In this document: piece by piece, positions 33,501-43,884 of the stretch | How positions within the stretch are numbered: position 1 is the first letter of the stretch | Layout: the number at the start of each line of letters is the position of its first letter | From: Desmodesmus armatus | Taxonomy: Eukaryota > Chlorophyta > Chlorophyceae > Sphaeropleales > Scenedesmaceae | Direction of reading: 5' to 3' | DNA length: 64,000 nucleotides | NCBI GenBank assembly: GCA_007449985.2 | Contig: VIIQ02000028.1 | Span: forward strand, 213,501 to 277,500 | Notes under the pieces: generated by a model | What the model was told of the DNA's origin: nothing | What the model saw: the letters and a program-made list of their open reading frames with translations, nothing else | Database searches by the model: none | Translations under genes and position numbers: made by a program

Positions 33501-36500
33501 GCAATGCCAAGGCCAGGGGCATGTTGAGCCACAGGTCCTGCACAGACAGCAGCCGGCCACCCAGCTGCTGCTCAAGCTTTGACCACTCCTCAGCGCCTGC
33601 CTGCTGCCCCTGCTGCACTCCCGCACCGCCAGCATCCCCACCACCCCCACCGCTGCCTGACTTCCCAGCAGCTGCTGCAGCAGCGGGTATGGCTGGCAGG
33701 TTGGCTTCTGCAGCCTCCCTCTTCCGCTCCACGTGGTTGGGCCGAGGCAGGATCTCCACCTCCTCCTCTTCAGCCTTGCCGCTCTCATTCTGCTCCTCTG
33801 CCTTTTCAAAGATAAACCGCAGCTGGCGGCGCCTGGATGGCGTCCCTGCAGCACCGCTGACCCCCGCTGCTGCTGCTCCAGGTGGTGGTGGTGGTGGTGA
33901 GGGGTGTATGTCCTCGTGGTGCTCAACCTTGAGCCCTGCCAGGCCTGCGAGGTACTGGTGCAGCAGCTTGGCCCGCAGCATGGTGCTGGGGATGTAGCCG
34001 TTGTGGTGCATGCGCATCTGTTGTTGGCAGGAATAACACGGGACGGACAATGTCACACAGAACACGGTGATGCTGTGGAACACAGTAAGATCGCACAGTG
34101 CTCAAGCAGCTGCGCTGAAGTCAAACTGCGCAACAAACTGGGCACCGTAAGGTGTGCAGCAAGGGCAGAACAGTCTTGAGGGGCTTTTGTGAGGAGGAGC
34201 GGCCTCAGCAGCAATTAAGGACAGCTTGCAGGACCTGCCTAAGCCCGACAGCCCCTAGTACTCAGTGAACGGCTCCTGCCCTGCTGCGGCAACTGCGCGC
34301 TCTGTGCCCCGGCCAACGTCACAGCCTGCACTTGCGGTACTCACAATGGCTGCCCCCTTGTACTGCTCCTGTCCTGAGGCCTTGTCCTTGACACCCAGAG
34401 AGGCCATCAGTGAGGCCCCCAGTGTGGTCACAGGGGCCCGCCGCGCCGTTGCTGGGAAGTGGTCGGCCGCGTCCGTCGCTGTGCTGCCTGTAGAACGAAG
34501 CAGGGCAAGCAAGCCAGAGCAGAGGAACACAGGGCATGACTTTTCAGTGTTAGCTGCTGCGCAGGCAGAGGGGCTGAGCGCATGCTGCTTAGCAGGCATG
34601 CACGGCAGGCACTAAGCACACACATCCTTGGATGGTTCATGCATTGGCTGGATGCACTCCCTGTGTCTACACACGTGCAGCTGCATGATGCTTCATGCTC
34701 ACATCAACAGCTACATTATTGTGGCATCTTTGCTGTGAAGAAGTCAGGTGAAGTCAAACAGCAAGCACATCACCACTCACTCTTCCTAGCGGCACCCCTC
34801 GCACGTCCACCCGCCGTCGCATCCCCACCAGCAGCAGCTGCCGCTGCAGCTGCAGCTGCAGCTGCAGGAGCCTCTGTCGCACTTGGCGGTCCCCTCCCTG
34901 CTGCTGCCCCAGCACTGCCCTTATGCAGCACTGCCAGCGACCTGAACCCCCTCAGCCGCCGCCTGATGCTGGGACCAGGCATCAGCAGCTGCAGCTGGTG
35001 CTTCTCAGGCGACGCCCCAGCCGCCGCAGCCGCCGGGTCAGCCGCCGCCGCCTCGGCAGCCGCCGGCTCCGACGGCTGGCCGTCGCCGCCGTCGGCAGCC
35101 GCCGCGTCGGCCGCCGCCTGCTCCTTGCCGTTGGAAATGGCCATAGCTCGAGGGGCGTTGAGCTCCAGGGAGGCTTTGTCTGCGCCTTCTGAGTCTGCCA
35201 CACCGAGGACTTTGGCGGATTGCAGCATGACCTCCCGGCGTTTCACGCTGCGCTGGCGTATGGAGCGCAGCAGGGTGCTGTTGTAGGCGGCGATGCGCTG
35301 CAGCAACTCCTCATTGAGCTCAGTGCCCTTGGGGACAAACACGCCCACCTGCCAGACACACAGCAATGACATGCAACCAGGGATGCTGTCAGCAACCTCT
35401 CCCATAATCCAGGTCGCCATCCTCACAAGTGGCGTAGCAATAGTCAAGCATGCAGCGCCCCCCCATCCACCCCAAACCCAGTCCCCATATTCAGCCATCC
35501 ACCCCCAACAACCCCCCCTCCCATGGTGTCCACCCACCCACCCACCCACCCACCCACCCTCACACCCAGCCACCCACCCAGCCATCCACCTAGCCATCCA
35601 CCCAGCCATCCACCCACCTCCCGTGTTGTAGCCACCAGCTCCTGGTGTACTGCAGCGGGCCAGCTGCACCTCACCAGCATCCAGCAGGTGCTGCACCAGG
35701 CGGTTGCACGTGCGCGTGTCGGGGCCCTCAGGGCCCCGCCCAACCTGTGTAGGGGGCCTGTCTGCCTGCTTGGCCTCAGCAGCAGCAAGCACACTGCGCA
35801 CCTCCTGCACAAGCAGACAAGCAGACACGGAGCCAATGGGTTGCCGTATCACGGCTAGCCAGCAGTAGTGACAATGCAATGCTGGACTCTCTGTCTCGGT
35901 ATGAATAGACTGTACTTTGCGGTTGATGGCCAGGCCTGTACACCCAATCACCAACAACCACAAGCACTCCCGTCACCTGCTGCAGGGGAAAGCCCTGCTG
36001 CCACAGCTTCTGCCTCAGCACCTCGAGCCCCCTTGCAAGCAAACAACACCCCCAAACCTCCCCACCAGACATACTAATGGTGCCTGCCTTTTGATGTGCT
36101 CGCCGGCTGTAGGAGAAAGCCCTGCTGCCTCAGCTTCTGCCTCACCCTCAGCCGTCTGAAGCAACAGCCCCACATCCATGCAAGCAAGCCGTTGATTCAC
36201 CCCACTCATGGCCACACCACTGATGCACAGTGTCGAGGTGTCGCCTTGTGAATCAATGTACGCATGGCCAGCCCATCTTCTCCCCTCCCCCTTCCAAACC
36301 CACATACACACATGCGATCTCCCCCCCCCCCCCGTCCACATGCCATCTTGATACCCACCTGCTGTAGGAAGAAGCCCTGCTCCCTCAGCTTAGCCCTCAG
36401 TGCCTCCAGCCGCCGCAGCTGGTGCCTCGACACACCCATCACCGTCCGCCGACCAACACCACCAGAGGCAGCAGTGCCATGCGGCACAGGAGCAGTACCC

Positions 36501-39500
36501 CACGAACCACCGCCAAAGTTGATGCCACGGGTGACACCAGCACCAGCCACACCGGCAGCAGCGGCAGCACTGGCAGCAGCGGCGGCTGCTGCTGCGTCGG
36601 CTGGGACCTCTGCCTGCTGCTCGCTTGGCTCCTGGTCCTGGGTCAGCTGCTGCTGCTGCTGCTGTTCCCTGACAAGCTTGTCCACAGCAGCGTCCACGAG
36701 TGTGTCAATGTCCATAGCATCTGACCCACCGGCAGCAGCAGCGGCAGCAGTGCCGGCTGATGTGGCAGCAGTGGCAGCATCGCCAGCTGCCGCACTGTCA
36801 CCAGCTGCTGCCGCTGCTGATGTAGCGTCTGACAAGACACTCTGAGAGGCAGAGCCTTGCCGGCTCAACTGCCCCTGTGCTGCTGCTGTGATGCCCCGTC
36901 CGCACCTCCCTTGCTGCTGGGGTTTGGCTGATGGGGGGCGTGGGGGGAGCCCTGCCGAGGGTGGGATGCCGGCACTGCCACCAGCAGCACCTCCAGCAGC
37001 AGCAGGCAGGGGTGCTGATGGTGCTGGTGTGAGTGTGCCGCTGGCCCCGTGCAGTGCTGCCTGCTGCACTGCATACGCCCAGGAGGGTGCTGTGGTGCTG
37101 TGATGCGGTTGGTGAGGGTCTTCTTGGTCATGTCATACTCAGCCTGAGGGGGCGCGGGGGGGGGGGGGGGGGGGGGCACCACAGAAGGCTTGAGGACACT
37201 GTTAGATTCACAAGCACTAGACACCTAACCAACAGAAAGTGGGATCTGTCCCTTACAGCATGACACCACAAACACAAAATCCCAAGGTACACACCCCGCA
37301 GTGCAACTGATGGCCATGGTCTCCTAGTGGCAGCCGTGCTTGAAAGCCTACTTTTGCCTCAACCATAGTGCCAACCCTGGAACTCCGTACTCTGAAACTC
37401 TAACCCGCAACCCTGCCTCCCCACCTTGACTCCATATTTCTTGCACTGTCAGGCAGCCCCTTGAGGAAGAGCTTGGGTGAGATGCCCATGCGCCTGGTGA
37501 GGGAGGGAGTCAGCACGCCATCATTACCAGACTGCGGGACACAGCACAGGGCAGCACATCGGCAGCAGCGCACAGGGTGTAAAACAGGGTGAGTGTCAGA
37601 GACACAGCTATGAAACCCCTTGGGCTGCGAGCACCCCCACATCCACGAGTCCTTCTTCGCAACCAGCCAGCAATCATGGCTCTGAGACCAACACCCTGCA
37701 ACAGGGATGGTTGCATTCCGCGGTGTTCCAAGGGCAGCAGGGGCACAGCATGCTGATAACCAGTGCCCAACTCCACCCACGCCAGCCCAGCTACAGCACC
37801 ACCTCCCTGCCACGCCACATTGGAGCCCTGAACCCTCAACCCCTCCCACACGACCCGCCACACAACAGGGCCTGAGCCGCAAAAACAAAAATCTGCCGTA
37901 CCCCCCTCACCTCACAGATCAGCTCCAGCAGCATCTGGTTCTGACCGACCTCCACAGGCACACCCTGCAGCCGGCTGGCCTTGCTGCTGCCAGCACCATC
38001 ACCACCCACTGATGCCCCAGCTGCTGCTGCCGCTGCTGCCTCCCCGCCTGCCTCGCCACCTTCGCCATCAGCAGCAGCGGCGGCTGCGTGTGTGTGTCTG
38101 CGTCTGCTGCTGCTTTTGTCGCCACCTGCGCCGCCCTCATCCTCTGCATCTGCTGCTTCGTCAAGCTCTGCCTGAAGCTCGTCCTCATCACTGTCAACTA
38201 CAACAGGGACCTGCAGGTGTCCACACAAATGCAACAGCGGCAGCAGCAGCAGCGGCAGGGCGACAGCAGCACACGATGAGGAGGGCCCGGATGACCTCAC
38301 GCAAACAACTTGTGCCCCCCGCCCCTCAGCCCCAGCAGTCACTTGGTCATGTCTTGCAAATACTTGACTAACACTGAACACAGTGCCCCCTCTTCTGGGC
38401 CACAGTGCCCCCCTCTCACTGGGCATCACCTTGAGTTTGTATGGCTTGAGCAGCTTGAGGACGCTGAGTGCCTTGTTGCCTAGCAGCCCAGTGTCAAGGC
38501 TGATGCAGCCCAGCTTCACAAGACGAAGACGCAACCTGAAAGGGGGGGGGGAGTGCAGGACATGCAAGGCATGTTCTGTTGTTGCTGCGTATTTGGTTGG
38601 CAGAGAGTGTGCATGTCAGGTCACCCTCGGGACTATGTATGTGTGGAGTGCAGTCCAGCTTCACAAGGCGCAGACGCAGCCAGGAGGTAAAACACACACA
38701 AGGCATGGCAGCTTGGTGTATGGTAGCATAGAGCATACATGTGCAGTCAGCATACAGCACACATGCAAGTCACATGCAAGCAATTCTATCAGGCACACAA
38801 ACTAGTCTGCCCCCTCACCTCCTCCACTGCCTGTGTGCTGCTGTTGATCCTGTGAAGCCCAGCACTGTCTTCACCTGGCTTTCACTCACATACTTGCCCG
38901 CACCCTGCTGGGCAAGGAAGTCACAGATCTGCAGCACACAAACAATGTGCACGGCAACCAACATGGCTGCAAATGTGAGTCAACAACGCATGTAAGACAC
39001 TGGGTCAAATGAAGCTTGTTCACCATACGCTGTCCCTGTTGACATTCAGGACACAAACCCCAACCGCTCCCGCTATCACCCTTCCCCTGCTATTGTTGCC
39101 CATCACCCTGCCCCAGCAATGCGCAAATGTTGCATCTGCACCTTTCTCTGTGGCGGCCGCCTGCACACCCTGTGGCTGCCTCACCCCAGCCGACCGTATT
39201 TAATAGAACATCCACAGCCGCAGGATCCTCTCGTCCTCTCTGTGCTCCTCAGTCCTTCCCGCTGCCTCCACCCTACCCCCCTGCAGCTTGCCCACCCTTG
39301 GTGGTTGCTTGCCGCTTGTAGCGTGCGGTGTTGTTTGACACACCAGTACTCGTTGGCGAGGTGTTTGTTGGTGCTCACACTGGTTTTCACAGTTTGCTTG
39401 CCTGGTTGTTGGCGGCGCACTTGCTCATCAACGCTAGGGAATGCTTACACGCACACAGACCCACCTCTTTGAGTGTGACTGCATCATCCCTGACCACCAG

Positions 39501-42500
39501 CTTGTTGCCACCCCCTGCCCCTGATGACCGCTTGCTGCTGCCAGCTCCACCACTGCTGCCAGCAGCCGCCGCAGCCGCTGCAGCAGCAGCAGCAGGGGCC
39601 TCCTGGCTGGGCCCGGCCTTCTTTGCACCACCATCAGACACCTTCACCTCCTGCACATGCAAACACATAAGAGGACGCGGGCAGGGGGTTCTTCAGGGGC
39701 ATGAGAGTCAATGGTGGAGGACTTGCCAAAAAAATTGTGGAGGACTTTCCAGGCACTCCTGCCTCTGCTTCACCCTCCCCCCCTCCCCCCCCGCCAAACA
39801 CACAAACCCTCTCCCCCCCCCTCCCCAGCTCTCAGCACACGCACACACCTTGTTTCCCCCCCCCCCCCTCAAACACACTCCGTACTAGCGTCACTAGTTT
39901 GACTATCCTTGTGGGACGGATCCTAGTGAGCATGCATGCGTATGCATGCACTCCCTCGTCTGACACACCCTCTCTGACCCCCCCCCCCCCCCGCAGGCCG
40001 CCTCACCCGGATGATTGCTTCACTCCCAATGGCCAGACGTGGTGCAAAACGTGGCAGGTGAATGAGCTGTGTGGTGGTCCAGCCGCTGTTGCCCTTGCCG
40101 TCAGGCAGCATCAGCTTGCTGCGCACGATGAGCCCACGAGCCTCCAACATCTGTTGACACAGCAGTTGTTGCAGCAGCAGCAGCAACATACAAAAAAAGG
40201 GCAGCAACCATGTTGTCTGAGCAACGCAACCTGAACAAATAGGTCAGACCATCTTCTATTCAGTCAGCCGCAGTGGGGAGCTCTCGGTGCAGCGTTCCCA
40301 CCCCCAACTCTTGCAGTACATGGATCAATGCCGTCTCAAGTCAACTGCACTAACGACGCAGAAAAAAACACTCTGAATTGTGATAGAGACAATTGCCGAG
40401 GTCCTGGCATGCAGACAGCTGCCAGGCACAGCTTTTACAATGCATGCATCACCGACAGCTGTCACGGTCACACCTTGAGGACGTAGAAGAAGTTTCTGTG
40501 CTGGATGCCCAGCGCGTTGGCCATCTCTGCAGACACAGCGCCAGCATGGCGGGACTGACCAACAATCTCCAGGGTGTTCAGCTGCACGACCACAGCGCGG
40601 TACAGTACGGTACAGTACAGTGCAGTACAGTTGAGAGAAGTGATACAGAGGCAGGGCAACCGGTGTTCGTGCCCTCAAAGTAGACAGCATGTGCTCTGAG
40701 AGCCTGCCTTGCGAGCTTGCACACAAGACCAGCAGTGCTGCAGCAACCTGGATCAAGCCATGGGCATGCTGTGGCAGTAGTACTCAAGCGTCCAGTCGCT
40801 TACTGTCCCGCCGCCCAAACAGTCACTTCCATTGTACCTTCATCCAATGATGTTCACGGTCACACTTGCATGGCCCACACTTGATGCATTCTTACACCTC
40901 AAGCCCCTGTAATCCCAGTCCCCCAACCTACCTGCGGCTGGCTCAGCTGCTGTGTGGCATACAGCTCGTCAAACACACCCACCACTGACAGCCAGGCATG
41001 CTCAGGGGCCTGCAGGGGTCCCAGACGGACAAGACAGAGCACCCACAAGACGCTTGTCAGCAAACATGGCGTGCATCCTGGCCTGTTTGGCCTGGCGGAT
41101 AGGAATCAAAAAGAACATGTGGTTCTGCACAATCACCTGAATGGCCCTAAGCAAAGCACGCCGTGCTCATGCGGAGGGACGTGTGCCAATGACACATCTC
41201 ACATACTGCACTGCCCTGGCTTTCCCAAAACCCTTTCGTGCACATACACCAGATGCCCAGGTTGTGGCCTCATCACACCCATTGTGGATCAAGACGGTCC
41301 TATCTGATGCTTTGTTTGCCTCCATGACACATGCAGCATGGCAGCAGCACTTACAACCAGGAGAATTTGAGCTGCCTCTGCCTCTAACACCCCTTCTGGC
41401 ACCTCATCAAGCGACATGGAGGCAGTCTGCAGCAGCAGCATCACACAGCATAGCATAGCACAGCTCAGCACAGCCACCAACATACACAAGTCACAGCATG
41501 TCACAGCCATGCCAGGAGGGTAGCGATCAGCAGTGGGCTCCACGGGCCGCGCAGCCACAGCTACTGGTGCATTCGACAGACAACATCCAGAAGCAGTTGA
41601 GCATGCACTCCCGATGCATGCTCGGTAGCACACATATCGCCTCAGAATGCTGATAGGGGGCCATACATGTGCTGCAGAGGCCGCAACTGACAGAACAGCC
41701 TGGTGTGGTCTGTTGACACCGCAGCGCTCGGGACCAGTGCAACGCGTGGCAATGAAAGCCACAGTTCTCTGTGGTCCCACCAGGGGTATTGGGCCAGGCT
41801 GAGCACCTCGGCCCCTCAAGGTCTCTTACCGGGCGCCCGCCCAGCAGGGTGTCTGCCCCCGCCTCCTCCTCTTCGTCTGTTTTCTTCTTCCGCTTGTTCG
41901 GCTTCTTGGCAGGAGCAGCGACAGCGGCAGCCCTGCAGGTTGAAACAGCGCAGGGGTGCAGAACCAATGCAAGTGCACAACCAGTAGGTATGCATGTGTA
42001 TGGAATCAGCGGCAGGCAGCCGCGAAAAGCAGCCGCCACATGCTCATGGTCAGTGCCTGCTGCGGCTGCTGCGGCACTAGGATACACAGCTGCCCTCCCG
42101 CATATGGCCAGTCGGCAGGATAACCAAATCCCTGAACCCATAACATTCCCAAGTGCCTGCAGAAGATTTCATGTGATGGTGCATTTCAGGGAAGGCGCCA
42201 CCACCTGGCAAGATGTGTGCAGCCAAGCAGTGCTGTGAGCACAGGAAGCAACCTGTGTCTTATGACCAAGACAGCGGCGGCCCACTCACTTTGCTTCTGC
42301 CTGCAGCTGCTCTGTTGACAGGATGAGGCTCGGCTCAGCACGCAGCTGCTGCCACAGGTGTTGCTTCAGCACAGGCAGCAGCTGCTGTACCCCGTCTAGG
42401 GGCAGACGGTCCTCCAAGAGCTGCCATAGTCGAGGCAGGGAGCAGCCTGTTGGACAGCAAAAACAGTGTGCAAATGGATGCAACAGCGTCAAACAACTGC

Positions 42501-42687
42501 ACATGCGCCACCGATACTGCCGCAGGGTTTGTGACTTGGCACTGCAGCAGGGGTATCGGTATGCACAGCAGCACAGCAGCAGGCGTGTCCTGTGCTGGCT
42601 GTGCACTGTGCTGCAGGGCCTGTCAGCCTCACCAGTCCTGCCCTCCAGAGCTACCTCCTCTAATGCAACTGCCCTGAGACCCTCCAT
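24244..42687 (-). CDS. GTF3C1: TFIIIC largest subunit (B-block-binding, GTF3C1 homologue)
   Basis: TFIIIC binds the B-box of tRNA genes and recruits TFIIIB and Pol III in the nucleus. The ATG at 42,687 opens MEGLRAVALEEVALEG, then CSLPRLWQLLEDRLP, the family N-terminus. Exons: 42,633-42,687; 42,290-42,446; 41,830-41,932 (basic NLS plus acidic run); 41,355-41,426; 41,047-41,136; 40,932-41,009; 40,474-40,581 (IVGQSRHAGAVSAEMANALG, B-block winged helix); 40,007-40,150 (ARGLIVRSKLM); 39,465-39,650; 38,819-38,928; 38,430-38,535; 37,911-38,210; about 37,415-37,531; 36,359-37,143; 35,618-35,804; 34,781-35,348; 34,345-34,487; 33,499-34,017 (NGYIPSTMLRAKLLHQYL); 33,020-33,313; 32,400-32,663; 32,010-32,113; 31,592-31,712; 31,061-31,245; 30,181-30,775 (RHRWTPEEDKQLL, Myb-like); 29,762-29,884; 28,042-29,457; 24,244-27,786. 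About 3,490 residues against 2,109 in human; the excess is poly-Ala/Gln. Two apparent frameshifts are described in the findings. Confidence 0.87.
25000..27640 (-). other. poly-Ala/Gln-expanded linker in the GTF3C1 C-terminal exon
   Basis: The last exon is 1,180 codons long. Conserved sequence lies only at its two ends: GFQLSRTWAKHM at the start, and PWLDHRGCLNRVMWQGLV with NPGIPEPLLLAQLD near the end. The middle is a disordered run of Ala, Gly, Gln and Pro built from GCN-type codon repeats. Because of this low complexity, Ala/Cys-rich ORFs also appear on the opposite strand (for example 26,582-27,880) and should be ignored. Confidence 0.7.
31725..31742 (-). repeat. C18 pyrimidine tract at a GTF3C1 3' splice site
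   Basis: On the sense strand a run of 18 C, then GCTATCCTGCAG, immediately precedes the exon at 31,592-31,712. The homopolymer supplies the polypyrimidine tract. Confidence 0.75.
31944..31958. repeat. C15 homopolymer in a GTF3C1 intron
   Basis: Fifteen C on the plus strand, about 50 nt inside the intron that follows the exon at 32,010-32,113. Confidence 0.75.
32288..32324. repeat. short direct repeat in a GTF3C1 intron
   Basis: Two adjacent copies of ACTATTGCACAGTGAACCC lie in tandem between the exons at 32,113 and 32,400. They are followed by a run of GATGCT and GATGAT triplets. Confidence 0.6.
35520..35617. repeat. CCAC-type minisatellite in a GTF3C1 intron
   Basis: A run of CCACCCA and CCATCCA motifs lies immediately downstream (sense) of the donor at 35,617. 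The first intron bases GTGGGTGG merge with the repeat, so alternative donors are possible. Confidence 0.75.
35975..36420 (-). repeat. triplicated exon end in GTF3C1
   Basis: The authentic exon end at 36,359 encodes RRLEALRAKLREQGFFLQQ before a GTGGGT donor. Two diverged copies lie further into the intron. One, near 36,105-36,160, could read RLRVRQKLRQQGFLLQ. The other, near 35,975-36,045, reads GLEVLRQKLWQQGFPLQQ and is followed by GTGACG. The copies are similar at protein and DNA level and keep the donor-proximal position. Confidence 0.75.
36321..36333. repeat. C13 homopolymer in a GTF3C1 intron
   Basis: Thirteen C on the plus strand, 26 nt from the donor of the exon that ends at 36,359. 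Confidence 0.7.
37156..37176 (-). repeat. C21 pyrimidine tract at a GTF3C1 3' splice site
   Basis: On the sense strand a run of 21 C, then GCGCCCCCTCAG, abuts the exon beginning at 37,143. This is the longest homopolymer in the window. Confidence 0.75.
38640..38690 (-). repeat. intronic copy of a GTF3C1 exon start
   Basis: The minus strand reads LRLRLVKLDC, almost the same as the start of the exon at 38,430-38,535 (LRLRLVKLGC). This copy lies 110-150 nt upstream in the preceding intron and lacks the exact acceptor. Confidence 0.75.
39978..39992. repeat. C15 homopolymer next to a GTF3C1 donor
   Basis: On the sense strand a G15 run begins nine bases beyond the GTGAGG donor of the exon ending at 40,007. 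A second C13 run lies at 39,856-39,868 in the same intron. Confidence 0.75.
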
Positions 42688-43504
42688 GAGTCAGGTGGGG
42701 CAGTGCAGGGGTCAAATCCTGCTGCACCCACACGGTTTTTCACTGGCAGGGCCGGCCGCGCGAAGGAGGCATCTCGAGCACTGAGCACGACAGTAAATGT
42801 TTCAGACGTGTTTGAAGTGTTTGGGCGAGCGTGTGGGTGACGTCGGTTCAGAGCAGCACCCCCAAAGATCATGCACTGCTGCTGCTGGTGTTGCAGAACG
42901 GCTGCACAACCTCGCAACGGTTTGGACAATGCCTGGCTGAATGGTGCTGCTTGGGAGGTTTTGAGCGGGCTGGGCAGACAGCCCAAACCCTGACAGGTTT
43001 GAATGGGTGACAGGGCAGAGGGAGACAAGGGCAAGATGACAGGGGCTGGTTACACCTGTGTATGGTGTCTCTGCACCGCAAAGCTCCCTGCGAGGACTGG
43101 TGGGATGTATGTTGCCAGCCTGTTATGACAAGCTACAGCTGCACTCTTGAAGTGACCATGCCATGATCTTTGCAGGTGCAGGCAGGATAGCTGTTTTCTC
43201 GCTGCTGCAGCTGTGCACACAGAGCACTTCGCTACAAAAACTGGTCATTCAATGGGGCAAATGCCAATTCATGACGATGTATGTATGCTTTGCTGCACTT
43301 CACTCCTTGCCATCACTTCACCCTAATCTTCCTGTTGCACTACTGTTCGGACTGAGGCCAGGACTGTCCACACATCAGACTGTGGAGGTTGTCAGGAGTG
43401 CCTTGCCCACACTGCCATTTCAGCTGTACGCCCTTTGCCTATGCCAGAATCAACATGGAGCCTGCTATTGCTGTGCCCCATCAGCCTTGGTAGTGGATGC
43501 CTCA
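42688..43504. promoter_or_regulatory. spacer between the eEF2 3' end and the GTF3C1 start
   Basis: The genes are in tandem on the minus strand, so this 0.8 kb should contain the GTF3C1 promoter and 5' UTR. It has no recognisable gene. A 162-codon plus-strand frame at 43,163-43,651 overlaps the eEF2 3' UTR and does not look like a protein. Confidence 0.4.
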
Positions 43505-43509
43505 TTACA
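43505..43509 (-). terminator. TGTAA poly(A) motif of eEF2
   Basis: TGTAA on the minus strand lies 376 nt beyond the eEF2 stop codon. Confidence 0.5.
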
Positions 43510-43884
43510 CGGTCAGAGCCGGGCACACATCATAAGCAAGTACCTATTCATGTGCCTGCTGCTGCTGCATGCACCATCAAAGTGCCTGTACAACCACGCT
43601 GCTCACACAACAACACAACGGAGAGCACGCCAGCCACTGGAACTGACTTGACTCAACCATACATCAAACTACTGACCGACACCACTGCTGTGTGTTACCA
43701 ACAACATACGGTAAGGATACCACCGGCTGCCAGCACGCATGGGAAAAAGGCCCCAGCACAGGGCCAGGCCTACATGCAGACAGGGAGCAGCACCGCCCGA
43801 CTCCTGCTACTGCTGCTGTTACCGCAATTGCTCGTTCTGACAAAGGACTTGGCACATCCCGGAACTGCTGCTGCCGCTTGCTGC

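Noticed and set aside
43163..43651. 162-codon plus-strand frame
   Set aside because: It overlaps the eEF2 3' UTR, and its Cys/His/Leu-rich composition is like other non-coding frames here.
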